From [Phialemoniopsis] sp. UDSM-2020 (lineage: Eukaryota; Ascomycota; Sordariomycetes; Thyridiales; Thyridiaceae), in contig JAEILZ010000001.1 of NCBI GenBank assembly GCA_018873225.1, positions 6,262,001 to 6,326,000 of the forward strand: DNA of 64,000 bases, written 5' to 3'. Position 1 is the first letter of the stretch. Each line of letters opens with the position of its first letter. The translations under genes and the position numbers were made by a program. The notes under the pieces were generated by a model that saw only the letters and a list, made by a program, of their open reading frames with translations, ran no database searches and had not been told where the DNA came from. Positions 31,502 through 42,134 of this stretch are shown piece after piece.

Positions 31502-33034
31502 TCATTCCTCCCATATTATTTCGATCACGTCGTCCATCTCGTCGTACTCCCAGTCTCCCTTGTGCACGTAGACCTGCCTCAGGCCACTGCCACTGGCGGT
31601 GGGCCCCGAGTCGACAAGACGCCAGCTCTTCTTGTCGTCCTTGTCGATCTTCTCCCGCAGAGGGCCAATGTAGTACTCGAACTTGGGCCCGGGGTTCTGC
31701 CACGTCTGCTCCATGCGCATCAGGTCGTAGGTGTCGAGCCCCTTGGTATACTGTGTGATGGAGTAGCCGTTGGAAAAGAGGGTGTCGGCGCCGAACTGGA
31801 AGCGCTGCAGGAAGCAGTCGCCGCAAAAGTGCGAGGCCTTGGCCATGCGGGCTACGGGCGCCCGGTACCAGCTCTTCCAGTGGTGGAGGGAGAGTGGGCG
31901 GATGCCGGCCTCGTAGAATCCCGAAGGGTCGCCCATGATATCATGCTGGTAGAGTCCGGGAACGAGGGTGAGCTTGGTCCGGGTATGATCGTAAATGCAG
32001 TCGCGCAGGATGCAGTCGCCCGTCTGGAGACGAGCCTCGACGAGGCAGCGAGGAATATGAGGAACAAGCTCGTTGGCGAGGGACATGGAGAGGAAGACGC
32101 CGGCGCCGCCAAAGGCCATGAAGCCCCAGGAGTGCATGGCCTCGAAGTCCTCAGAGAGCTGACCCAGCCACATGCTCTTAGTATGGTCGAAGCGGTTAAG
32201 CTCCTCGTTGAGCGGGTAGAGGGAGGGGAAGAAGGTATCGTCGTCGAGAATGCCGAGCCACTTGGTGCGGTTGTCGGCGGCCTCGACTACGTCTGCGAGC
32301 ATGGCGAAGTGGTTCTGGTCGACCTTGAGCGTCTTATTGCGCGGCACAACAGCCTTGAGCTCGACGTCATGTTTGCGGTACAGCTGCTCGAGGGCTCTCA
32401 GATCCTTGGCGGGCTGTCCCTCCTTCTCTGCATCGACAACGACGGCAACCAGCTTGGACCCGGAGCCTTTAAGCCAGTGGGCAAAAGCGGGCAGTGATGT
32501 GTTGACTCGCTCGTAGGAGGTCGAGATGCCGAAGACGAGATGGGGATATTTCGCGGAAGGGTAGGGCTTGGGGACCTGGAGGGAAACCGTCTCGCAGGGG
32601 GGCAGCTCGTCGTAGGTGCACGAGGTGAGGTTTATGGGGATGATTTGCGTAGGAAGCAGAGCCCCGTCTAGCTTGGGAACGGCATCGCGATTGGTATCCG
32701 AGGCGAAGACGGGCTTGATGCATTTGCGCGAGTACCGGATGTTGTCGGTCAGACCCAGGGTGCGGTCGCGCAGCAGCTCTACTTGAGGTTGACATTGATT
32801 GGGTGCCAGGTCTAGTCTCGAGGGCTTCTTAGGCTCTGGAGAGGTCGACGGTGACGAGGCCGAGTCGGAGGGCGTAGTAGCCGTCGGCTCCTTGGTGTCT
32901 CCGTGGATGACGTGGTAGAGGGTCGACTCGATGGCGCTGGCGTGGCGTAACCGGACAGCGGCGAAGAGGAAGAGGGCGATGGCGACGAGGGCGATGAGGG
33001 GAAGCGCCCTGTGGAATCGTTGTGGCACGAGCAT
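31502..33034 (-). CDS. Type II membrane glycosyltransferase, Fringe/GT31-like
   Basis: Single exon of 510 codons from the ATG at 33034. A signal anchor lies at residues 11-29 (LPLIALVAIALFLFAAVRL), with a short basic cytosolic N-terminus, so the enzyme should sit in the Golgi with a luminal catalytic domain. A Ser/Pro/Thr stem follows. The catalytic part starts about residue 165 (HLVFGISTSYERV). The metal-binding motif is DDD at 264-266 (WLGILDDDTFF), followed by GGAGVFLSMSLA, a pattern typical of the fungal DUF604/Fringe-like family. Several Cys pairs (CLVEA, CILRDC) suggest disulfides. The acceptor is unknown; a sugar-nucleotide-dependent transfer to glycoprotein or glycolipid is inferred from the fold. 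A two-codon uORF precedes the start. Confidence 0.87.
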   Translation of the reverse strand: MLVPQRFHRALPLIALVAIALFLFAAVRLRHASAIESTLYHVIHGDTKEPTATTPSDSASSPSTSPEPKKPSRLDLAPNQCQPQVELLRDRTLGLTDNIRYSRKCIKPVFASDTNRDAVPKLDGALLPTQIIPINLTSCTYDELPPCETVSLQVPKPYPSAKYPHLVFGISTSYERVNTSLPAFAHWLKGSGSKLVAVVVDAEKEGQPAKDLRALEQLYRKHDVELKAVVPRNKTLKVDQNHFAMLADVVEAADNRTKWLGILDDDTFFPSLYPLNEELNRFDHTKSMWLGQLSEDFEAMHSWGFMAFGGAGVFLSMSLANELVPHIPRCLVEARLQTGDCILRDCIYDHTRTKLTLVPGLYQHDIMGDPSGFYEAGIRPLSLHHWKSWYRAPVARMAKASHFCGDCFLQRFQFGADTLFSNGYSITQYTKGLDTYDLMRMEQTWQNPGPKFEYYIGPLREKIDKDDKKSWRLVDSGPTASGSGLRQVYVHKGDWEYDEMDDVIEIIWEE

Positions 33035-34601
33035 GGCTATGCTATGCTATGGCATGACTTGTCTGGATGCGACGGGTATATGACTCAGTCAAGAGGGTTT
33101 GGACTGAAAAGAAGAGGAAGAGGTGAGGCCGGCCAGTCGGTGTACTTTGGCGTGGGTTCGGCTCTTCGTCTTGTCGTCGGAGATTGTGCGACCAATTGTG
33201 TATCAGTTGCTGGGCCTGGGCCAGTCAATTGTTGGCGAAAGGGAAGGACAGATTGGACAGTGACGCAGCCTGACCAGAATCCAGATGGTGCATGCAATGC
33301 GATCGCTGGTATGGAGGGAGGAGAGCACCAGGCAAGGAAACAGGAATTAAAAGGAGAAGGGTTAACTAGGTAGGTAGAGGAATTCGATAATCTGACGATC
33401 TCTGGAGCACATGCGGCGAAGAGGGACGACGACTGACGACGACCACCAAAGACAGTGCAAGTGCAGTGCAGTCTGGGTCCACGTTAGCTTACAGTTTCCC
33501 CTGCCTGCTCCTCTGCGCGCGGCCGCCTGGGTCCTTTGCTCTCTCTTCTTTTTTTTTTTTCTTTGGTGGGGGGAGGCAATATTTGGGGGGAAGAAAGCGC
33601 AATCTATGGGCTCGGATTGGATGTATCAAAAAGTGGGTGGCGCTTGCTCCAAACCGCCGGGGCCAAGCAATAGATTAGCACGATTAGCACCAAAAGGCTA
33701 CCTAAAAGCACCACCGAATGGTCCCGGGAGAGGAGCAACCAGGGGCACAAACTCAGATTAGGTAGCGCCAGTAGCGTGAAACCGAGTGAGAGGGTGGATG
33801 AGCCGAATGGAGCTGATGGGGTCCCTGTTGCTCCATCTGTAGGGTAGGATGATTAGGGGCGACAGACAAGCGAGATGGCACCCAAGAGGTCTGGCTTACC
33901 TGGATGGATTTAGCTGGATTTAGATGGATTTAGTTATTTGCAGCATGGCCGTGATCACATCATCCTCATCATTATCATCATCATCAAAAGAGCACCACCT
34001 CAGTCTGACAAGCATGGAAACCAGACTGGGCGACACTGCCAACTTACTGGGACAGCCAAGTACCGACACTTGCTACATTTAGTACGGAATAGGTACTGGA
34101 AGCTTGCCACACAATGTATTGGATTTTCTGTTAGGGTGCCCCGCAGCAATGACGATGGAACAGGGGCCATCCCTCGTCACATTTTCTCCTTCGTCCGACT
34201 GAACCCCTGAATCTTTGTTTTGTCTGCCAAGTCTGGTCTGCGAGTCCAGGCCTGGTGGACCCGATGGATGACACTGAAGGATTGTATTGTCTCGGCTTGT
34301 CGCGCTCCCCATTCCATCCCCGACCTGACTGACATCTTGGCACGCGAAACGTCCGCTGGGACATTTCAACGACGTACAGAACAGTCTGTTTATCTGTCGT
34401 TATTACTTTGTTTCTCCTTCATGAATGAACAAACATGCCCGAAACAGTCGAATCGGGATCGACTTTGAGTACCCCGATCCTACTGAAGTCGCGCCAATTA
34501 TATACAAGTTTCCATTGGGATTTTGTTTCACTGAGTGCGCTGAAATGCTTTGAACTGGCGTAGGTGATATTAAGCTGTACCATCTATGGAAGGCACGCCA
34601 T
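33035..34601. other. Intergenic region, 1.6 kb
   Basis: Upstream of the glycosyltransferase and downstream of the Zn2Cys6 gene (both minus). It contains a poly-T tract near 33548-33560, three tandem TGGATTTAG(N) decamers at 33905-33934 and an ATC microsatellite near 33958-33986. No gene seen. Confidence 0.55.
33905..33934. repeat. Three tandem TGGATTTAGN decamers
   Basis: Units begin at 33905, 33915 and 33925 and differ only in the last base (C, A, T). This is a minor intergenic tandem repeat, followed shortly by an (ATC)n run. Confidence 0.8.
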
Positions 34602-37143
34602 TTACAAGTAATGCGCCAGGTCTATGTGACCCTCGCCGTCGAGCAACGGGAACAGATTCAGCGTGCTCATCGTCGCCTGGTCCGTGCCGTCTCCATCAAA
34701 TGCCCCGCTCAGGAACGACAGGTCCGGCGTCCGCGGGAACGGCGAGTCGGACATGGAGAACAGCGCCGAGCTGAAATCCGCAAACGGTGATGCTGCCATC
34801 CCACTCGTCACGTCGTGTGATGCCGGTGCAGGGCTGCCGCCTACAGAGGCCGTGCCTACCTTAGGTACCGGCCCGCGACTGTCGCTCCCGTCACGGGCAG
34901 AAGAGAGGACACCATCTGCAGCCAATCCGAACCGCGAGGGCGCCGCCGCCGGACCCTGGTCCCGCACCACCGGCTCCCTCGGCACCAACCCAAACAGTTG
35001 AGACGAGCTCTCGGTCCGTCGTGACCGCTCTTGGAGCTCTGCCTTCTCGAGATGCTGCAGCGCCGTAGTGAGTAGCGACCGGCCGATGAGCGCGTACTGC
35101 CCCGCGTGCGTGTCGCTTTTCGCAAAGTGCTCGAGTGCCGAGATGGTCATGCGTGCGTACTTCTCCAGCACCCGTCCGAATCCGCCAAGGAGACCGACAC
35201 CGAGGACGAGGGAGCAGGCGAACAGCCATGACCTGTTGTGAGGCTTTGTTAGCACTGGGGGAAAGATGACCTCTGACACTGGGGATCTGAAGACTCGACT
35301 TACACAAGTACTGGCAAGCGACCGGTGACGATGCCCTGTTCGATCAGGTTGAGCACGGGATCCACCATCAAGCTCGCCGCATCAATACACGCGTCTGCCA
35401 GTCGGAGCTTGCCCGAGACGAGAATCGCCCGTCCCAGCGGTGTGGTCGCAGGCTCTTCCGAGGATAGTCTCTGTCGCAGCTCGTACATGAGAAAGGGCCT
35501 CGACACTAGCATGACTCCGTAATAGTACGACGCCAGTGTCTGACATGCACCGTTGATTTGCGCTATGTTCTCCTCGTGCGGCGGCAGGGCTAGGGCTTGC
35601 TTAAGCTGTTGTAGCCAGCGCGCTGACCAGTCCCGGAGTTGCCGCGATATGCCCTCGGTGAGCTGTAGAGAGATCTTGCGCCGTGAGTAGACCTCGAGCA
35701 CGATGCACTCGATGATGAGGAAGATCTGAACAGAAGCGTTGAGCACGTCGTAGACCTCGTGGCCCTGCTCGTCCAGCGTTCGGTAAGGTACTGTGCAGTC
35801 GACGTCGGACGTGTTCGGCGGCCGCCCCATAGACGTGCTGAGGAACAGGTCGACGATGCGGAGGCTCTTCCACAGCCTGTCCCGCTGACGGTGAATATCG
35901 GCGCCGAAGCGCGAGTTGACTTCGGTGCGGTGCACGCCGATCGAGTAGGCGGCGCGGACCGCAATGCCAAAGAATAGGAACGCGCCGTTGATTTGGCTCG
36001 TGGTAAGCATGTAGAGAGTAATGAGCACGAAGGCCTGCACCGTGCCGACGCTGAGGTTGCCGCCCAGGCTCACTAGGGCCCGGTCGCGCGCGTACTCAAA
36101 GTACACCTGGGCAACGTCCTCGTTTGTCTTTTGGCAGCCAATGGCCAGGACAAGATAGCTAATCGCCGAGGTGACCTCGTCTTGTCGATGACCCTGGCCA
36201 ATCCACACAGAGATATCGTCAGCCAGGTGGACATTGTCCACAAACAGATCGACCAGGCCGTTAGTCACGGTAAGGTATGCCAGCACAGCCGGCCGGATAT
36301 CGCTGGGATCCACGGCAGGAGGCCCTAGTTTGGATTTTTGGGGAGTGGCATGCCTCGGCTGTGCGTTCTCGAGGATGGAGAAGCGGCTCGTCTGCGGCGC
36401 AAAGGCGGCCGGGTCGACGCGTGATGTGACGAGCTGGCGAACAGTCTGGAAAAATGACAACGGCGCACAGTCGCCGATAAAGATGAGTTTTCCCTGCGCG
36501 TCGCAGACCAGCCTGGCCTCGCGGGGCACCTCGGCCTCTTCATGCTCCTCCGGCGCTGCGGCGACCGTAGAGCCGTCATCATCGACGTCGTCTTCCTTGC
36601 CTGGAGTGCCATCACCGGCATGGCCGGAGCCAGGCGGGACGGTGAGCGGGCCACGGATGCGCGGGCTTCCGAAGGTTGAGCCCGCGGCACTGGCCGGGTG
36701 AGATCTCAGTGACGATGACGAATGCGAGTTGATGTGCCCCGGTGCAGTCCTCGACGGCGAGAAGGGAGATGCGCTGGCGCTGTGGTCAGCCCGAGGCCGG
36801 CGGCGACGGCGCTGGACGGGCGGGCTGTAGTGGCAGGCATGGCCGCGCTGGCGGCGGGTGCAGAAGCTGCAGGGCGACTTGCCGTCGCATTTCACTACGT
36901 CCAGGGGGTGTCAGTAACAGAGGAACATTCGCAACGAATGAGCTTTGCTCGCTGGGATTGAGGGGTGTCTTGTGTGGTGGTGTGAGGTGAGTGCATGTGG
37001 TGCGTGCCGGGTCGGTTAAACAGGCGCATTCAATGCCCGCCTCAGCTCGGTCTTCTTCACTTGCCTTTGCGTGCCTTGCAGGCGTCGCATGCGTTGGCGA
37101 CACGGGCCCGCACAAAATGCTGTTCTTCAGCTGCTAGGTCCAT
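34602..37143 (-). CDS. Zn2Cys6 transcription factor with fungal-specific TF domain
   Basis: Exons 37143-37065, 36894-35304 and 35232-34602 give 766 residues. Exon 1 starts MDLAAEEQHF and carries the first half of the zinc cluster. The intron (36895-37064, 170 nt) begins GCAAGT, a GC-AG donor, and its removal restores ACDACKARKVKCDGKSPC, spaced CX2CX6CX5CX2CX8C (Cys 19, 22, 29, 35, 38, 47). A GKLIFIGDCAP motif lies near residue 180. The middle-homology region includes QAFVLITLYMLTTSQINGAF, GIAVRAAYSIGVHRTEVN and LFLSTSMGRPPN. A hydrophobic SWLFACSLVLGVGLLGGFGR segment follows the last intron. The C-terminal ~150 residues are disordered, Ser/Pro/Gly-rich and acidic at the end, probably an activation region. 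It is paralogous by eye to the regulator at 52957-55269. Targets unknown. Confidence 0.88.
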
Positions 37144-38618
37144 CGTGCGCTGACTGGGCTAGCAAACGTCGCCGTCTCTTCTCGAGCGTCCGAGGCATCG
37201 GGACGAGAGTAAATAGTGATTAAAAGCGAACGAAACGGTGAGAATGAATGTCATGATTCAAAAGGCACGCGCCCGCCGGCGGATGAGGGAAGAGTGGATA
37301 TACGGAGCTCTCCCGCACGTTGTAGGCCGGCGCTTGCCGTCAAGCCTACTGAGTAGGTGCAATTACCGAACCCGCTGACCTAGTCTTGACCTTACGTGCT
37401 TGAGAGTCATTGAGGCTTCAAGGAAGCAAAGGGTCCCGTGCCTTTTGCCAATACTTATTTGATGATATCGTCGTGTCATCTTGCCCGGACTGGACAAGGG
37501 TGTGGCGCGACCTATCCATCCATTGATGCCCGTCCACAGTCCCCAGGGCCGCCGGGGAGAGAAAATACAGCGGCCCTCTCCAGGGTTAAGTTACTGAGTG
37601 GAGGCACCAAGTCTAACCCTGGGCAGGCCACGTGCGGTGGTCGCAATCGACGCAAAGATGCGCTCGAGAATAACGGGCAATATGAGGCCGTTTAATAAAG
37701 TATGCGCTCATGATTGCAAGACGTCCTTCATGCACACAGTTGGTGGTCTGTATCGAGGAACCAAGATCCATCCAGGGGCGCGTGTTTGATAGACGTCGGC
37801 AATTCTTCACGTGCTGGGCAGTCAAGTTCGTCCCGTCCAATCCAGCGCTTGAGACGAACGCGACGCCAAATCTCTGTGTGGGGAAGAACAGCAGCAACAT
37901 TGAACAGACCACCATCACCACCCATCATCTTGACAGACAGAGAGACAAGACCAACGACTTTCCTGCCTCGAATCGGCAGCAATTCTATTTCTACTGACTT
38001 GACCTTCTGTAATACCGGAGGTTCTTGTCTCGCTTTGTATCTGTATCTCTTCTGTCGTGTCTGTTTCGATCTCCGGGCACAAATCATCCCGCGCCATCCC
38101 TCGCCGCCCGCCGCCGCCGTTGGATCCACGCACGCTCCCCCCTAGCAGGGATCAACAGGAGACAGACACTCTCACGCCGACGCTAATAATCTCGATAAAG
38201 AAGTTTCAAAAGAGCACTGGCCGGTTTCTTGGACCAAGCTCGACCACCCCGGATGCCACCCTTGTAGCTTCAATCTTCGCTTTGCACCACTTGGGCATCC
38301 AGCGCCGACCGACAGCCCCGTTGCTCCCTTGACCCCGACAGAGGCCTCGACAAACGCAAAACCGAAGCCGGATCGAGTTGGCGACTACAATTCAGGATAC
38401 TGCACCGCGGAGGAACGCGACGTAATCGCCTTCACCCCCCCAGAGAACCCTACGATTTCATGGCAAAGACGAGGAGCATTGCATCGCGAGTGGAGACACG
38501 ACCTTGCGTACCAGATCGACATCACGTTGGAATACATACATCATAAGCACGGAAGGAAACAGTCCAACACGCCTTCCAGGCGACCTCTCCCCTTTACAAA
38601 GGGTGAAGAGGAGGAGGG
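37144..38618. other. Intergenic region between divergent genes, 1.5 kb
   Basis: Promoters of the Zn2Cys6 gene (minus) and the Kin4-like kinase (plus). The right half is pyrimidine-rich with several short upstream frames and probably forms a long kinase leader. No conserved frame. Confidence 0.5.
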
Positions 38619-41618
38619 ATGCAGCATGCCAAAGCAAAGCCCGACTCCCTGGGCCGCAAAGCCAAGGTGCGCCGAATTTACCTATCCCTGAAGGCTCTCC
38701 GTGACGGCCTTACTGACCCTTCCCTTTCTATGCGCAGCTCGTCAATTCCTATCAAGAGCTCCTCGAGTAAGCCGCCCGCCAACCATCTACCATGGCGCAC
38801 ACCAATTCATCGTCTTGCCATGGCTCGGATCGCGTGTAGCTAACCTCCAATGCAGTGAATTCTCGAGCAAGGACCTCAAGTCGGTTGGCAACTACTCGCT
38901 TGGACGCTTGATAGGCAAGGGATCGTTCGGTAAAGTGTATCTGGCTTCGCACAAACTCACCAATGGCTCTAAGGTAAGTCCTGCCCTTTCGTCATCCTCC
39001 CGTCCAGGTCTAATCCTCTCCCGCGCCAGGTCGTTCTCAAGTCCGCCAAGAAGGACGACTCCAATCTTGCGCGAGAGATCCATCACCACCGACAATTCGT
39101 CCACCCCCATATTGCGAGGCTATACGAGGTGATTGTCACAGAGTCGTTGGTCTGGCTTGTTCTGGAGTACTGCCCAGGTTTGCGAGAGATCTTCTTGGGT
39201 AACGGCTGGCCAAATGCTAATGTGTGAGCAGGAGATGAACTCTACAACCATTTGCTGAAGCATGGCAAGCTTCCGGTAGACAAGGTCCAGAAGATCTTTA
39301 CGCAACTCGTCGGTGCCGTCTCCTACGTCCACATGCAGTCGTGCGTACACCGCGACCTGAAGCTCGAAAACATCCTCCTCGATAAACACGAGAATGTAAA
39401 ATTGGTAGACTTTGGGTTCACACGAGAGTACGAGGGCAAGTCCAATTACCTGCAGACGTTTTGCGGCACCATCGCCTACTCGGCGCCGGAGATGCTCAAG
39501 GGCGAAAAATACGCGGGCGAGAAGGTCGATATCTGGAGTTTGGGTGTTATTTTATATGCTTTGCTTTGTGGCGAACTGCCCTTTGACGACGACGACGACA
39601 ACATAACGAGAACGAGAATTCTTTCCGAAGAACCGAAATACCCCGATCATATCCCCCCAGAAGCGCAGGCTCTCATCAAGAAGCTTTTGTCGAAGCGGCC
39701 TCTGCTGCGGCCATGCTTGCCTGATATTCTCAACGACCCTTTCCTCGCAGAGCATGCGCCCCATCAACAGATAGTCCTCAAGCTCCAACAACCCGCCCCC
39801 TTCTCGACCCCGCTAGAGAAGGAGACGTTGCAGCGCATGCGAAGCGCAGGAGTCGACATCGACTCGGTGATCGAGTCCGTGCTTGCGCAAAAGTGCGACA
39901 CGCTGGCGGGTTGGTGGACCCTGTTGATCGAGAAGGAGGAGCGCAAACAGGTACGAAGGGAGAGGAAGCGAAAGGAGAAGGAACAGGAGCGTAGGAGCTC
40001 GCGCCGTCTCTCTGCCGCCTCGAGTCGCCTCGAGCGCCTGGCCACAGTCGGCGAGGAGGCGGGAAGTCACTTCGTCAAACTTGGTGACCCGCCGCTCCCG
40101 CGTACCCGTGGCCGCAGTCAAAGACGGAGCGGTCATTACGACATGCGCATTGAAGACTTTCCGGGGCTCAAGGAGCTCGGCAAGATCAATGGGACTCTCA
40201 GCCCGGATGCCGAGCCCCCCACACCGATCGACAAGGACTCTGTGCGCTCTGCGAGCTCCTCGAGGCATCGTCGTCCGATCCCGCCGCCTAAAGAGGGCGT
40301 GCTTCGGAGTGCGCGATCAAGGGGCTCCACCCTGCATCTCGTCACCACCAGTGACGCTCTCGGTGCGGTCCCTGAAGACCCGCAGTATTCCGCGCCGCAG
40401 AAGGTGAGGAAGAAGCCTTCGCAAGTCATTATTGCGCGCTGGAAGAACTGGACGCACTGGTTTGTAGAGAACACTACCAGACGGAATAAAGGCGCAGGGA
40501 AACGCGGGAGCCTCTCCACCCCCAACCTGCTGGGCAAGATTGGCAGCGGCAAGGACAAGCATGCCGCCGATGCTACGCCGCGTCCGCAGACCAGCAAGTA
40601 CCCAACTACCACTGCAGTTCCGGGCTCGTCTAGCAACACATCCGGCCTACCGAAGGGTGTTGTGGCCAACGGATTTGCAGGCAAGGGTGTGCATGCGTCG
40701 CAGGATGCGACTGGGCAACAGGGGACGACATCGAACATAACTTCTACGCCTTCGCAGTCCGTGCAGAGGATGCACTCTGGAAAGTCATATAAACGCCAGT
40801 CTCTGTCGCCTTCCCCGCTGACGCCGCGCTCCACCATTCGTCGGTCCTCAGGCACCGGTCTTCGCGGCCGAAAGTCAACCTCCTCTTCAGTGTCCTCCAT
40901 CCGGTCGATTCACCACCACCACCACACACATTCCAAAGCGTCTTCCACTAGCTCTAACGGCTCAGTATCCACTTCCATGTCAAAGAATACACTGCAGACC
41001 GGCCGTTCACCGCATCATTCTGTCAAAGTCCTCCCTGCGACACCCACGGCGACCTCGTTTCCCGCTAGTCTGCGACTTGTCCGTGGTGCTGGCCCTCCCC
41101 TCACTATCTACAACGAGGGAATGCCGAGTAACGGCGCGGCAAGCGGGATGCAAGCCCCTGGCTCGCCCAACCCCTTTAATAGCCCCGGGGGTGGCTCATC
41201 CGTGCTCTTCGCCAAGCGTAAGCGTAACCTCTTCAAGGGGCCCATGCTGGGGTTCGGCGGAGGGAGTGGCAGTGGCAGCGCTGGTCGAAGTGGCTCGCAT
41301 TCACGATCAGCCAGTGCGAGCGGCATGGGCCGGAGGTCAGGCGAGATCACCATCGCTGAGGAAGACGAAGAGGAAGAAGAGGAAGACGGCGCGGAAGGAG
41401 GACGAGCGGCCGCACAGACCCACAACGCCCATAACGAAGAAGACGAGGAAGAGGAGATTGAGGAGGTAGACTGTTTTACACCCGTCATCCAGGGCCCCGG
41501 AGAGTGTATCGAGGAGATTTACGAGGACGAGGACCAGGATGCTGCTCAGAACAGCAAGCACACAGTGGAAAGCGCGGCCGTCAGTCCGATGACAACGGAC
41601 ACGGCGGCACACGCCTGA
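38619..41618 (+). CDS. Ser/Thr protein kinase, Kin4-like fungal family
   Basis: Five exons: 38619-38666, 38738-38766 (29 nt), 38856-38973, 39030-39177 and 39232-41618; 909 residues with matching phases. The start MQHAKAKPDSLGRKAK joins LVNSYQELLDEFSSKDLK and then the kinase domain at about 37-300. Kinase motifs: IGKGSFGKVYL (glycine loop), VVLKSAKK (lysine), HRDLKLEN (154-161), DFG (174-176), and SAPE (198-201) after CGTIAY. It is an active Ser/Thr kinase by residues. The long tail is disordered: a basic coiled block (RRERKRKEKEQERRSSRR), a HHHHHTHS run, Gly/Ser stretches and a very acidic C-terminus (EEDEEEEEED). The domain order, catalytic domain then long tail, fits Kin4/Frk1-type and related kinases that act in mitotic checkpoint or cell-cycle control. 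That role is inferred from family resemblance. Confidence 0.92.
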
Positions 41619-42134
41619 CCTCCGGGGAAGAAGAGCCATTTAATGTACTATAAGATGATGATCCATCCGCATGATTCGTTGTAAGGATATATATCCGGAG
41701 GTCGCTTCGAGCCTTTAATGCTAAATACCGATCTTCGAGACTTGTTTCAACCAGGACATAGATCTCTGCCAGCCTTGCTGGAATGGAAGCGACCGTGGCG
41801 GGTATTCGTTTCTCTTTGCCAGCCACCGTCCACTCCATCTTGCACTCGTGAGGCTGATGAGACAATGACTGCGCTGCTCGATGCTATATGACCATGGCTG
41901 GGTGTTCGAAGGAGGGAAAGCAGTATCCCAATCTTGCTGCCAGAAGCTACAGGGTCAAAAATTCGATCGTCGAGTGCAGTCTTGTACATCCAGGTAGACT
42001 TGCAGCGAGAAGTAAGATAGCCTCGCCACTGTCGCTACATCGATTAGACGAATTACAAGGACACCTGCGGGGAAACTTTCTGATACTGGTGATTGTCAAG
42101 GTATTGTCCTAGGTAATTAAGATATCTGGGATAT
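41619..42134. other. Intergenic region between convergent genes
   Basis: 3' flanks of the kinase (plus) and the GT61-type gene (minus). No other feature seen. Confidence 0.5.

Noticed and set aside
31562..32497. 311-codon plus-strand frame
   Set aside because: Antisense to the glycosyltransferase with the DDD motif; codon bias of the minus gene explains its openness.
33957..33986. ATC microsatellite as a CRISPR-like or telomeric array
   Set aside because: Simple trinucleotide run; no spaced repeats and not a TTAGGG array.
40136..40900. 254-codon minus-strand frame
   Set aside because: Antisense to the Ser/Arg-rich tail of the Kin4-like kinase; no domain.
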